Positions 6,760 through 14,086 of a stretch of 14,086 bases of DNA are shown piece by piece. The stretch covers positions 1 to 14,086 of the forward strand of contig JAEZCV010000046.1 in the NCBI GenBank assembly GCA_023429985.1. Reading direction: 5' to 3'. Both the position numbers and the translations under genes were made by a program. The notes below the pieces were generated by a model. It ran no database searches. It was not told the origin of the DNA and saw nothing but the letters and a program-made list of their open reading frames with translations. The stretch comes from Bacteroidota bacterium. GTDB taxonomy: Bacteria; Bacteroidota; Bacteroidia; Chitinophagales; Chitinophagaceae. How positions within the stretch are numbered: position 1 is the stretch's first letter; each line of letters begins with the position of its first letter.

Positions 6760-7914
6760 TTAAGCTCTTGCTGATGGAGGTATTAAAACCGTTTTAATAC
6801 AATTATCTCTTTTTGCAGAGAAAATATGGTACCCTTCCGCTACTTCTTCCAAAGGAATGCGATGCGTAATAAGTTCTTTTGGATTCAGCCTTCCACTCAT
6901 TACATGATCTATCATTTTTGGAAGCAGTCTTTTTACGGAAGCCTGGTTGGCTCTAATGGTTATGCCTTTATTCACCACATTTCCTATGGGCACAAGCGCA
7001 TCAATAGGGCCATAAACACCCACAATGGATACAATTCCGCCTTTCTTCACTCCATTGATAGCCCAGTGAAGCGCTGTAGTGGAGCCGCCCTGCAATAACA
7101 TTTTTCTGCCCATAATAGTATTCGCCGTATTGCCAGCGGCTTCCCCACCCACTGCATCAATGCAAACATCGGCTCCCAGGTAACCTGTAGTTTTTTTCAG
7201 GAAAACCACAGGGTCGCCGAGTGAACGGAAATTATAAGCCTCGCAATGCGCAAATTTTTTCGCAAACTCAAGCCTGTATTCGAGATGATCTATTATAATT
7301 ACTCTTGCCGCACCAAAGAACCAGGCACAGCGTGCCGCCATAATTCCTATGGGGCCTGCACCAAAAACCACTACCGTATCGCCTTTTTTTATTCCGCCCA
7401 TTTCTGCAGCCTGGTAACCTGTTGGAACAACATCTGTTAAAAGAACGGCATCATCGAAATCCATTCCTTCGGGAATGATTTCCGGACTTACATCTGCATA
7501 GGGAACCCTTACATATTCTGCCTGGCCTCCATCAAATCCACCAGCAGTATGTGAATAACCAAATATGCCTCCCACCGCTGTTGCCTCGGGGTTAGATTCA
7601 TGGCAGTTACCAAATAGTTGCTGCTTACAGAAGGCGCAGCTTCCACAGGCAATGTTAAATGGTACCAATACATGGTCGCCTACTTTTAGCTTCTTTACAT
7701 CTGCACCTACTTCTTCTACAATGCCTGTAAATTCATGTCCGAACGTGGAACCCACTCTTGTATCCGGAACAATTCCATGGTAAAGGTGAAGATCCGAACC
7801 ACAAATGCACGAACGCGTTACGCGCACGATCGCATCTTGTGGATGCAGAATTTTTGGTTCCGGTTTTTGATCAATGCGTACCCGGAAAGGCCCGCGAAAA
7901 TTCATTGCCAGCAT
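6760..7914 (-). CDS. Zinc-dependent alcohol dehydrogenase, formaldehyde dehydrogenase-like
   Basis: This 384-residue medium-chain dehydrogenase oxidises an alcohol or aldehyde with NAD(P). Catalytic zinc ligands are visible at Cys38 (CICGSDLH), His60 and Glu61 (GHEFTG), and probably Asp161 (LLTDVVPTGY). The structural zinc site is Cys90, Cys93, Cys96 and Cys104 (ACGSCAFCKQQLFGNC). The Rossmann motif VVFGAGPIG is at 182-190, with Asp209 in the position that favours NAD. The LLTDVVPTGY segment and length place it with the glutathione-independent formaldehyde dehydrogenase and related threonine-dehydrogenase-like enzymes; the exact substrate cannot be read from sequence. The ATG at 7914 was chosen; another in-frame ATG sits three codons later and no Shine-Dalgarno helps. 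It is first in a two-gene operon with the small membrane protein. Confidence 0.92.
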   Translation of the reverse strand: MLAMNFRGPFRVRIDQKPEPKILHPQDAIVRVTRSCICGSDLHLYHGIVPDTRVGSTFGHEFTGIVEEVGADVKKLKVGDHVLVPFNIACGSCAFCKQQLFGNCHESNPEATAVGGIFGYSHTAGGFDGGQAEYVRVPYADVSPEIIPEGMDFDDAVLLTDVVPTGYQAAEMGGIKKGDTVVVFGAGPIGIMAARCAWFFGAARVIIIDHLEYRLEFAKKFAHCEAYNFRSLGDPVVFLKKTTGYLGADVCIDAVGGEAAGNTANTIMGRKMLLQGGSTTALHWAINGVKKGGIVSIVGVYGPIDALVPIGNVVNKGITIRANQASVKRLLPKMIDHVMSGRLNPKELITHRIPLEEVAEGYHIFSAKRDNCIKTVLIPPSARA

Positions 7915-8000
7915 AATTTCTTATTTAAATGGAAAACGACCTTAGCTATTATTTTTTATCTATTATAAAATGCTAAAAAAAGCATGCCGCTTATTTTAAG

Positions 8001-8063
8001 CACCACTCACCACTCACTATTCACCACTCACTATTCACCACTCACCACTCACCATTCACTACC
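8001..8063. repeat. Heptanucleotide tandem repeat, nine units
   Basis: Nine consecutive 7-nt units fill this stretch: CACCACT at 8001, 8008, 8022, 8036 and 8043; CACTATT at 8015 and 8029; CACCATT at 8050; CACTACC at 8057. It sits between the divergent dehydrogenase and acetyltransferase genes. The last unit supplies the first bases of a promoter-like TACCTTTG. The unit length is not a multiple of three and there are no spacers, so this is a simple tandem repeat and not a CRISPR. Confidence 0.95.
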
Positions 8064-8067
8064 TTTG
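8060..8067 (+). promoter_or_regulatory. Bacteroidota -7 box directly before the GNAT start
   Basis: TACCTTTG matches TAnnTTTG exactly and ends three bases before the ATG at 8071. Transcription would then begin at or next to the ATG, giving a leaderless message. No clear TTTG -33 element is present in the repeat upstream, which lowers confidence. Confidence 0.45.
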
Positions 8068-8070
8068 TTC

Positions 8071-8568
8071 ATGCTCCAAATTGAAAATGCAAAACCTCAT
8101 CACTTGCCTGCTATTGTTGAAATTTATAATGAAGCCATAAGGGAAGGGTTTTCAACTGCTGATACAGAAACTTTTACTATAGATGAAAAGCAATTCTGGT
8201 TTAATGAACACGATCATCTTCATCCCATATTTGTTGTCTTGTTAAATGATGAAGTTTGCGGATGGTTATCTTTAAGCGCCTATAGGCCGGGAAGAAAAGC
8301 TTTGAGTGCTGTGCGCGAAGTAAGTTATTATGTTCATGCTAATTTCAGAAAAAAAGGAGTGGCAACTGCATTGCTGCATCATGCAGAGAATTTCTGCGAA
8401 CAAAACAATCTTCAGCATCTTATAGCTATCGTACTTGGAAAAAATGTAAAGACCATTTCCTTTTTAGAAAAACAAGGATTTGATAAATGGGGAACTCTGC
8501 CAGGCATCGCTGATTTTAATGGTGAAAGTGTTGATCACCTGTATTTTGGTAAACACCTGCTTCACTAA
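8071..8568 (+). CDS. GNAT acetyltransferase, phosphinothricin/methionine sulfoximine type
   Basis: This 165-residue cytoplasmic N-acetyltransferase uses acetyl-CoA. The order IVEIYNEAIREGFSTADTE, then VCGWLSLSAYRPG, REVSYYVHANFRKKGVATALL and FLEKQGFDKWGTLPGIADFNGE follows the Pat/MddA (YncA-like) subfamily, which acetylates amino-acid analogues such as phosphinothricin or methionine sulfoximine and sulfone. The acetyl-CoA pyrophosphate loop is NFRKKGVATALL (91-102). The frame is open back to an ATG at 7984, but the extra 29 residues would be translated from the heptanucleotide repeat, so I start at 8071, where the conserved fold begins. It appears to be monocistronic and ends 46 bases from the convergent LytTR gene. 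The physiological substrate is unknown. Confidence 0.9.
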   Translation: MLQIENAKPHHLPAIVEIYNEAIREGFSTADTETFTIDEKQFWFNEHDHLHPIFVVLLNDEVCGWLSLSAYRPGRKALSAVREVSYYVHANFRKKGVATALLHHAENFCEQNNLQHLIAIVLGKNVKTISFLEKQGFDKWGTLPGIADFNGESVDHLYFGKHLLH

Positions 8569-8614
8569 TAATGCAGATAAATATCATTAGCAGATCAATA
8601 ACCCCGCAAGAACC

Positions 8615-8986
8615 TTATTCTTCCTCATAGATCCATTTTTTAAACTGCGGTGAATTTTCCTGGCTGATTATGATCTGGTGATTATTTCCGGGCAGCGTAA
8701 GGTAAACTTCCAGCTTTACTTTTTCAAAGGTCTTAAATCCTCTCACATATTCGATGTTGATCAGGTATTTGCGGTTGGCACGGAAAAACATCTGCCTGTC
8801 AAGTTCTTCCTCCAAAGCCGAAAGATGCTTGTCGCATAAATATTTTTTTTCATCCTTATCAACTGCTATAATAATTGTATTGTCCCTATATATATAAGCT
8901 ATGTCCTCAACCCTGAGTGCAATGTTTTCATTGCCTTTTTTAACGATGAGTCTTGTCTTCTTTCTTTTCATAGTTGATAGTTCCAT
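8615..8986 (-). CDS. Stand-alone LytTR DNA-binding regulator
   Basis: The 123-residue protein is a LytTR (LytR/AlgR-type) DNA-binding domain with nothing else attached. Family features are the early strand IALRVEDIAYIYRDN, the central LEEELDRQMFFRANRKYLINIEYVRGFK (LytTR proteins typically have F.R.H/N...IN...V), and the C-terminal QIIISQENSPQFKKWI. No receiver domain or transmembrane segment precedes it. The ATG at 8986 was chosen; an alternative at 8971 removes five residues. It is transcribed divergently from the SusC/SusD operon, which makes those genes and its own promoter plausible targets, but that is inference from position. Lacking a receiver, it must be controlled by partner protein, ligand or expression level. 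It converges on the GNAT gene without an obvious terminator between them. Confidence 0.9.
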   Translation of the reverse strand: MELSTMKRKKTRLIVKKGNENIALRVEDIAYIYRDNTIIIAVDKDEKKYLCDKHLSALEEELDRQMFFRANRKYLINIEYVRGFKTFEKVKLEVYLTLPGNNHQIIISQENSPQFKKWIYEEE

Positions 8987-9405
8987 ATGCCACGATTTGT
9001 TTCGTAAATTAATCCTGTATTTTATAAAACCTTTGTCATGTCTTGCTAACTTGATAAGCGGGAAAATTTATCGTTAAGCGTTCTGTCATCTTCATAACAA
9101 TTTCATTTCTGTTCGTTTTTTACATGATATACCCTAATTGTTAAAGGTTTCTAAACGCTGTTTATCTATTCGCTTTATAATTTGACAAATCCTATTGATT
9201 AAATTTTCCAATTCATGATTCAATCGTTTTAATTGATGTATGAATTGTAATTTTTAAAGTTTACCGCATCTGTCGGATTTATTCATATCAATAAATTCAT
9301 TTTTCAGTGGCCTGTATTCATGTCTTAAAATTTCTCAGTTGATTTTTTCCGGCATTTAATATTTCTATGTTGTCTATTCAACATTAAAACCATTAAATCC
9401 ATTCA
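8987..9405. other. AT-rich divergent intergenic region
   Basis: This is the 419-nt gap between the LytTR and susC genes, the only sizeable non-coding stretch. It is AT-rich and has no credible open reading frame. It holds the inverted repeat at 9209-9247. A near-match to the -7 consensus (TATAATTTG, 9175-9183, one base too long) is present, but I could not place a convincing promoter pair for either gene. The size suggests long leaders or several regulatory sites. Confidence 0.6.
9209..9247. repeat. Imperfect inverted repeat between LytTR and susC genes
   Basis: CAATTCAT (9209-9216) and ATGAATTG (9240-9247) are perfect inverted arms, and an inner pair ATTCAAT (9218-9224) and ATTGAT (9232-9237) continues the symmetry with one bulged base. 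It is not followed by a T run long enough for a typical terminator. It could be an operator for a dimeric regulator or an RNA hairpin in a leader. Confidence 0.6.
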
Positions 9406-12345
9406 ATGAGAAAGTATGCAACCTTACTGGTATTGATCTTTTATGCTCATTTTTTATCTGCTCAGGGAACTGTTTCCGGTGTGGTCAAAAGTTCAGAGGG
9501 CAATCTTCCGCTTCCGGGTATCAGCATTATGGTTAAAGGAAAAGCCGCAGGTACTTCCACCGATAATTCCGGTCGTTTTTCAATAGCTGCGGCAAATGGT
9601 GATATCCTTGTTTTTTCAGGTGTTGGATTCCGGCAACGCGAGGCAGTTGTTAGTGGCAATTCAATGGAGATCTTTATGGAAACTGAAACTGCGGAAAATC
9701 TACAGGAAGTAGTAATTACAGGATACACTTCCCAAACCAGGCGGCAGTTCACCGGATCGGTTAGTCGTGTGTCGGGAGAAGATGTAAACCTTCAGCCTAT
9801 GTCTTCCATGGAGCAACTGTTGCAGGGAAGATCGCCTGGTGTATTTATACAATCCCAAAGCGGTCAGCCTGGATCTGCCGCTTCTGTTACTATCCGTGGT
9901 AAAGGTTCGGTGTTAGGTGGTACACAGCCTTTATATATTGTTGATGGCATCCAGGTTACCGCTTCCGATTTCCAGGGAATCAATCCTGCCGACATAGAAA
10001 CCTATAATATTTTAAAAGATGCGGTTTCCACTTCTCAGTATGGATCACGCGGTGCTAACGGTGTAATTGTGGTTACTACCAGGCGTGGTAAGAATGCCCG
10101 AACCGTTTTAAATTACGATTTTCAATACGGAATTTCATCGCTTCCCGAAAACAAACTTCGATTGTTGAATTCAGCAGAAAAGCTGGATTATGAGATCAAT
10201 TACGACAGGCCCGATGGAATGAATCCTTTTGGTTGGTCGGATGAAGAAGTCGACAGCCTTTCAAAAATAGATGCAGGTTGGGAAGATGCGGTGTTCAGAA
10301 CTGCAAAAACACAGCAACATATTTTAAGTGCTACCGGCGGCAATGATAAAACCCGGTTCTTTATTTCAGGATCCTATTTTTCACAGGACGGCTTGTTGCG
10401 TACCACAGATCTTGACAGGTATACAGGAAGACTGAACCTCGATCACACTGCCGGTAATTTCCGGGTTGGTATTTCATCAACATTTGGTTATTCCATTTTT
10501 TCAGGCACAGATGAAAATGATAACGTGATTTCAACTCCATTAAATGCTTTCCGGTGGACGCTTCCTTATACAACACCCTATCTTCCCGATGGAAGTTTCA
10601 ATCGCGATGATCCGGGATTTAATCCCAACCCATTGCCCGATTTGTTTTTGAATAAGAATTCAAACAAACAAATAAAAGCCGTGGCAGGTATTAACCTTGA
10701 ATATCGTTTCCCCTTTCTTCGCGGATTAAGCGCACGAACTTTATGGGGTATCGACTTCACCGATAACCAGAATGAAAATTATACCGACATTAATACTATG
10801 GCCAACGATGTTGTGCCTGGCCGGTCAGGAGCTTTTAATACCAATACATTAAGACGCACCAGGCGTACTGGAACCACCTCTCTCAATTATGAAGGCCGTT
10901 CCGGCAACCATAATTATGGTGTAGGTGTTTTTATTGAAACGGTTCAGAGAAAAACTACGTCTTCAGGGTTTACAGGTTTCGGCCTGATTGGCCCTATTAA
11001 AAACGCAGCAGGCATTACACCGGGAACACCTACCAATAACTTCATACCAACTGTAACCGGCAGGCAGACAGAAGATGCACTGATCTCTTATTTTGCGATT
11101 GCCAATTACGATTACAGGAATAAATATTTTATCAATCTTACCGGAAGAAGAGATGGTAGTTCGAGGCTGGCTCCCGGAAAGAAATTCGTAAACTATGGCG
11201 GTATAGGTTTGGGCTGGCAGCTAAGCAGCGAAGATTTTATGAGCGATCAGCAATTATTCAGCAACCTTAAATTAAAAGTAAGTTACGGTTCGGCGGGTAA
11301 TGCAGATATTGGCGATGATTACGAGGCATTGGAATTATTCGGACCGGTTTCCTATAACGGTGTTGGAGGTTTGAACCTTATAAACCTTAAAAAGAATGCG
11401 CTCAGTTGGGAAACACGTCGAACAGCCAATGCGGGATTGGAATTTGGAATGTTCAATAGCAGGCTGAATGGTTCCGTAGAATTTTATAATGCAACTACTC
11501 ATGGTTTATTTCTTAACCGTTTATTGTCCTCAACTACAGGTGCGGGCAGTATAGTTACAAATTTGGGAAAGCTGCGCAACCGTGGTGTTGAAATAGCACT
11601 GAACTATGATGTCGTTAGAAACAGGAATTTTAATGTAAACATATTTGCTAACTGGACGACCAACAGGAGTGAGGTGCTGGCACTTGATGGAAACAATGAG
11701 ATCATTAATGGCATTCTAATCAACCGTGTGGGTGAACGTGCCAATAGTTTTTACCTGGTGCGTTTTGCAGGTGTGGATGCTGCCGACGGAGAAGCAGAAT
11801 ATTATAAAGCCGATGGTAAAACCAAAACCAAAGTGTACGATCCCAACGATGCTGTGCTCACAGGTGCTATTGATCCAAAAGGGTTTGGAGGTTTTGGAAC
11901 CAATGTAAATTTTAAAGGCATTGAATTATCTGCTTTGTTTACTTACCAATACGGAGGAATGGTTTTCAATAATGCAAGAGCTGACGTTGAAAATCCTCAA
12001 TACTGGTTTTCCAGTTTATCGGCCAATATGTTAAATGAGTGGCGCGCACCTGGCGATGTTACCAATGTTCCTTCAGCCTTTAGTGACTTCCAGTACGCAA
12101 CAACCCGTTTTCTTGAGAAGAGCGATTATGTGCGTTTGCGTAACGTGATGCTAAGCTACACACTTCCCAATGCAATCACTTCCAGGTTGAATGTAAGCAG
12201 CTTGAGAGTTTTTGTTCAGGGTCAGAACCTGTTTACATGGCATGATTTCCTTGGATACGATCCTGAAGTGCCATCGGGCATTCTTACCGGAGCACAATAC
12301 CCTGCATTGAAAGCTGTAACATTTGGCGTTTCACTTGGATTATAA
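9406..12345 (+). CDS. SusC/RagA-family TonB-dependent outer-membrane transporter
   Basis: This 979-residue outer-membrane transporter imports oligomeric nutrients, usually glycans or peptides, using energy from TonB. It has a signal peptide ending at about residue 19 (AHFLSA, then QG), a carboxypeptidase-D-regulatory-like domain (about 21-95, GVVKSSEGNLPLPGISIMVKG), a plug (about 101-228; EVVITGYTSQ, QLLQGRSPGV, PLYIVDGI, DIETYNILKDA, YGSRGANGVIVVTT) and a 22-strand-type beta barrel ending in VTFGVSLGL. The length is normal for the family. There is no N-terminal STN domain, so sigma/anti-sigma control of the FecIR kind is not expected. It is followed after 11 bases by its SusD partner. No glycoside hydrolases or peptidases are visible in the window, so the substrate cannot be deduced. 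Confidence 0.96.
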   Translation: MRKYATLLVLIFYAHFLSAQGTVSGVVKSSEGNLPLPGISIMVKGKAAGTSTDNSGRFSIAAANGDILVFSGVGFRQREAVVSGNSMEIFMETETAENLQEVVITGYTSQTRRQFTGSVSRVSGEDVNLQPMSSMEQLLQGRSPGVFIQSQSGQPGSAASVTIRGKGSVLGGTQPLYIVDGIQVTASDFQGINPADIETYNILKDAVSTSQYGSRGANGVIVVTTRRGKNARTVLNYDFQYGISSLPENKLRLLNSAEKLDYEINYDRPDGMNPFGWSDEEVDSLSKIDAGWEDAVFRTAKTQQHILSATGGNDKTRFFISGSYFSQDGLLRTTDLDRYTGRLNLDHTAGNFRVGISSTFGYSIFSGTDENDNVISTPLNAFRWTLPYTTPYLPDGSFNRDDPGFNPNPLPDLFLNKNSNKQIKAVAGINLEYRFPFLRGLSARTLWGIDFTDNQNENYTDINTMANDVVPGRSGAFNTNTLRRTRRTGTTSLNYEGRSGNHNYGVGVFIETVQRKTTSSGFTGFGLIGPIKNAAGITPGTPTNNFIPTVTGRQTEDALISYFAIANYDYRNKYFINLTGRRDGSSRLAPGKKFVNYGGIGLGWQLSSEDFMSDQQLFSNLKLKVSYGSAGNADIGDDYEALELFGPVSYNGVGGLNLINLKKNALSWETRRTANAGLEFGMFNSRLNGSVEFYNATTHGLFLNRLLSSTTGAGSIVTNLGKLRNRGVEIALNYDVVRNRNFNVNIFANWTTNRSEVLALDGNNEIINGILINRVGERANSFYLVRFAGVDAADGEAEYYKADGKTKTKVYDPNDAVLTGAIDPKGFGGFGTNVNFKGIELSALFTYQYGGMVFNNARADVENPQYWFSSLSANMLNEWRAPGDVTNVPSAFSDFQYATTRFLEKSDYVRLRNVMLSYTLPNAITSRLNVSSLRVFVQGQNLFTWHDFLGYDPEVPSGILTGAQYPALKAVTFGVSLGL

Positions 12346-12356
12346 AATTTAAAAGA

Positions 12357-13775
12357 ATGAAATCATATATATTATTAATAGCGATCCTTTTAACTATTGT
12401 CTCATGTTCAAAATCAATCGACCTTGATCCCACACACTCGGTTAATGGAGATGATTTTTTTAAAACCGTGGATGAATATGAACAGGCACTAACCGGAACC
12501 TACCAAAGGCTAAAACAAAACAGTTTGTATGGTGGTGTTAACGGTGGCAGTGTGTTTTTGTCATCTGTAGATATTGCTGCAGATAATTTTTACAGTGGCC
12601 CTAATAACCTAGGAAACCTGAACAATATGTTCAGGTGGAATTATACCGCCGACGATCCGGTGGTTCAGGGAGCATGGGATGCTGCCTACCTTGTAATACA
12701 ACAGGCTAATATTTCTATGCGGGGAATTGAAAGATTCAGAAATGATGAACCGCTGAAAGTTAACAGGATTGAAGGACAGGCGCGCGCCATCAGGGCATTC
12801 ATGCATTTTGAATTATTGAGATGGTGGGCAAACGATTTCGATCGTAATGCCACCACGCTGGGAATTGCCTATTCCGATACTTTCGATATTGAAAGAAAAC
12901 CTGCACGTTTAACAGTTAAGCAGTCCTACGATAAGATAGAAGCTGACCTGAAAACAGCAAAGTCAATGATGTCGAACATGGATAAGGCCATACAATCACC
13001 TTCTTCAACCGCGGCAACTGCAAGAGCATATGTTGATACGCTGGTGGTAAATGCCATGCTTGCACGCATGTATTTATATGCAAATGAATGGGATAGTGCT
13101 ATAAAATATTCCAGCTATGTAATAGATGCAAGACCATTGGCCAGCCCGGATGAATTTCCAATGATTTGGCAGGACGCAACAACAACTGAAGTAATATGGT
13201 CTGTGAATTACCAGGCCGGAAACCAGGCCCTTGCCCGTGAAATTTACCAGCCTTCGGGCGACCAGTTGCAATGGCGTCCGGTAACCGCTCTTCTGGATTT
13301 ATATGAGACCAACGACATACGCGATGCTGCATACTGGAGAACGAGGAATGGAAGAATTGTATTGAATAAATATTTCGCTAAATCTACTTCTTCCGGAAAT
13401 CCTGATGGTGTTGTGAATTTTAAAGTTTTTCGCACTGCAGAAATGTATTTGATCCGCGCAGAAGCTTATGCAATGAATGGTGATGATGTGATGGCACTTT
13501 CGGATCTTAATGATCTGAGAGCCGCGCGCAATGCATCGGTTGGTGCCGAAACAGGTGCCGATCTTTTAGATGCCATACAGGTAGAAAGAAGAAAGGAGCT
13601 TGTTGTTGAAGGACATCGATTCTTTGATTTGAAACGCACCACCCGAACTGTAAATCGCACGCAAAGTTGCAGTAATTACTGTACGCTGGCATCAAACAGC
13701 AGGGCATGGGCCTTACCTGTTCCACAAACGGAAAGATTGGCAAATAATAACATGCAGCAAAACCCGGGTTACTGA
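12357..13775 (+). CDS. SusD/RagB-family nutrient-binding lipoprotein
   Basis: This 472-residue surface lipoprotein acts as the lid and binding protein on the SusC barrel. The lipoprotein signal has its cysteine at residue 17 (LLTIVSC), followed by the family start SKSIDLDPTHSVNGDDFF. The N-terminal SusD-like part includes QGAWDAAYLVIQQANI and RIEGQARAIRAFMHFELLRWWA, with TPR-like helices. The C-terminus carries the hallmark RRKELVVEGHRFFDLKR (about 411-427) and ends ALPVPQTERLANNNMQQNPGY, where the family typically binds its partner. Two cysteines near the end (SCSNYC) are slightly unusual and may form a disulfide. It starts 11 bases after susC and is certainly cotranscribed. Ligand class is undetermined. 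Confidence 0.96.
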   Translation: MKSYILLIAILLTIVSCSKSIDLDPTHSVNGDDFFKTVDEYEQALTGTYQRLKQNSLYGGVNGGSVFLSSVDIAADNFYSGPNNLGNLNNMFRWNYTADDPVVQGAWDAAYLVIQQANISMRGIERFRNDEPLKVNRIEGQARAIRAFMHFELLRWWANDFDRNATTLGIAYSDTFDIERKPARLTVKQSYDKIEADLKTAKSMMSNMDKAIQSPSSTAATARAYVDTLVVNAMLARMYLYANEWDSAIKYSSYVIDARPLASPDEFPMIWQDATTTEVIWSVNYQAGNQALAREIYQPSGDQLQWRPVTALLDLYETNDIRDAAYWRTRNGRIVLNKYFAKSTSSGNPDGVVNFKVFRTAEMYLIRAEAYAMNGDDVMALSDLNDLRAARNASVGAETGADLLDAIQVERRKELVVEGHRFFDLKRTTRTVNRTQSCSNYCTLASNSRAWALPVPQTERLANNNMQQNPGY

Positions 13776-13796
13776 TTTTTCTTCACCTGGTTAAAG

Positions 13797-13833
13797 TCCA
13801 TCAATGCAGCAATGTGTTGGTGGATTTTTTTTT
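13797..13833 (+). terminator. Rho-independent terminator after susD
   Basis: TCCATCAA (13797-13804) pairs with TTGGTGGA (13817-13824) over 8 bp, with one G-T pair, closing a 12-base loop, and nine T residues follow. It begins 22 bases after the susD stop. It separates the pair from the next SusC-like gene. Between it and 13977 I see only AT-rich DNA and no convincing promoter. Confidence 0.7.
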
Positions 13834-13977
13834 AGCCTTTGTGGAATCCTGCTAAAAATCATTCGCTATTAAGAATTCATTTTTCATCCTTTGAAATTCA
13901 CGGTTTAGATTTTAAGCAGATGTGCGCTGAAGCAAATGTTATCAAATTGTGGTCTTTGAAAATAAATCTAAAAGCTG

Positions 13978-14086
13978 ATGAGAAAATCTTTTTTAATTCT
14001 ACTGGGGATGCTTGCATTTAGTATGCAGCTATGGGCCCAGAACAAAAGTGTTAGTGGAACAGTTACAGATAGCCTGGGGCAGGGGC
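13978..14086 (+). CDS. Second SusC-like transporter, N-terminus only (3' partial)
   Basis: An ATG at 13978 opens a frame of 36 codons that runs off the window. It begins with a signal peptide (MRKSFLILL...FSMQLWAQ, cleavage expected after the Ala of WAQ or next to it) followed directly by NKSVSGTVTDSLGQG. This is the opening of a carboxypeptidase-regulatory-like domain as found at the N-terminus of SusC/RagA proteins, and it parallels residues 1-40 of the transporter encoded at 9406. An isolated protein with the same domain is possible, but following a SusC/SusD pair in this phylum a second SusC is most likely. Confidence 0.75.
   Translation, partial: MRKSFLILLGMLAFSMQLWAQNKSVSGTVTDSLGQG

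Noticed and set aside
7970..7985. Short inverted repeat ATGCT-A6-AGCAT in the divergent gap
   Set aside because: A five-base arm with an A-run loop is too short to call an operator or terminator.
8001..8063. Possible CRISPR-like array
   Set aside because: The units are 7 nt and directly adjacent, with no spacers and no cas genes nearby.
7984..8070. N-terminal extension of the acetyltransferase through the repeat
   Set aside because: The extension would encode a Ser/Thr/His-rich repeat not expected in GNAT enzymes; it contains a promoter-like box, and the fold starts at 8071.
9335..9343. Single match to the LytTR-type site (TCAGTTGAT)
   Set aside because: The consensus is degenerate, only one full match was found, and no second copy lies at the expected one-to-two helical turns; this is likely chance.
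9462..9752. Antisense open frames within the susC and susD genes
   Set aside because: They are shadows of the strongly supported coding frames and encode no recognisable motifs.

Overview
The window looks like a chromosomal segment of a Bacteroidota bacterium, probably near Chitinophagaceae. The evidence is a SusC/SusD outer-membrane pair followed by the start of a second SusC, short lipoproteins with Bacteroidota-style signal peptides, promoter-like TAnnTTTG boxes, modest GC content and few Shine-Dalgarno sequences. The family assignment is inference; the phylum is well supported.

Layout. (1) 1-903: the 3' part of a TatD-family nuclease gene, a complete tRNA-Ser(GGA) and a rho-independent terminator. 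(2) 1070-3086: three overlapping or adjacent lipoprotein-type genes on the + strand. The first two are interrupted by single-base indels at homopolymers, so they are either decaying or affected by sequence errors. (3) 3208-6141, minus strand: a four-gene signalling operon. It encodes an RsbQ-like alpha/beta hydrolase, a PAS-histidine kinase whose start codon overlaps the hydrolase stop (ATGA), and two single-domain response regulators. (4) 6209-7914, minus strand: a zinc-dependent alcohol/formaldehyde dehydrogenase-type enzyme, then a small protein with a C-terminal membrane anchor, closed by a strong terminator. (5) 8001-8568: a heptanucleotide tandem repeat that runs into a promoter-like box three bases before a GNAT acetyltransferase gene. 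(6) 8615-8986, minus strand: a stand-alone LytTR DNA-binding protein, separated by 419 nt of AT-rich DNA from (7) 9406-13775, a SusC/SusD uptake pair, a terminator, and at 13978 the first 36 codons of another SusC-like protein.

The most notable unit is the signalling operon. In Bacillus subtilis, the RsbQ hydrolase acts on the PAS domain of the RsbP phosphatase to report energy stress. Here an RsbQ homologue and an RsbP-like PAS domain are joined to a histidine kinase core and two receiver proteins. The likely flow is a small hydrophobic ligand handled by the hydrolase, sensed by the PAS domain, passed to kinase autophosphorylation and then to two output-less receivers. The final target is not encoded in the window. 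As I recall, hydrolase plus PAS modules with varied outputs have been described before, so the principle is known; the double-receiver arrangement in this phylum is the less familiar part.
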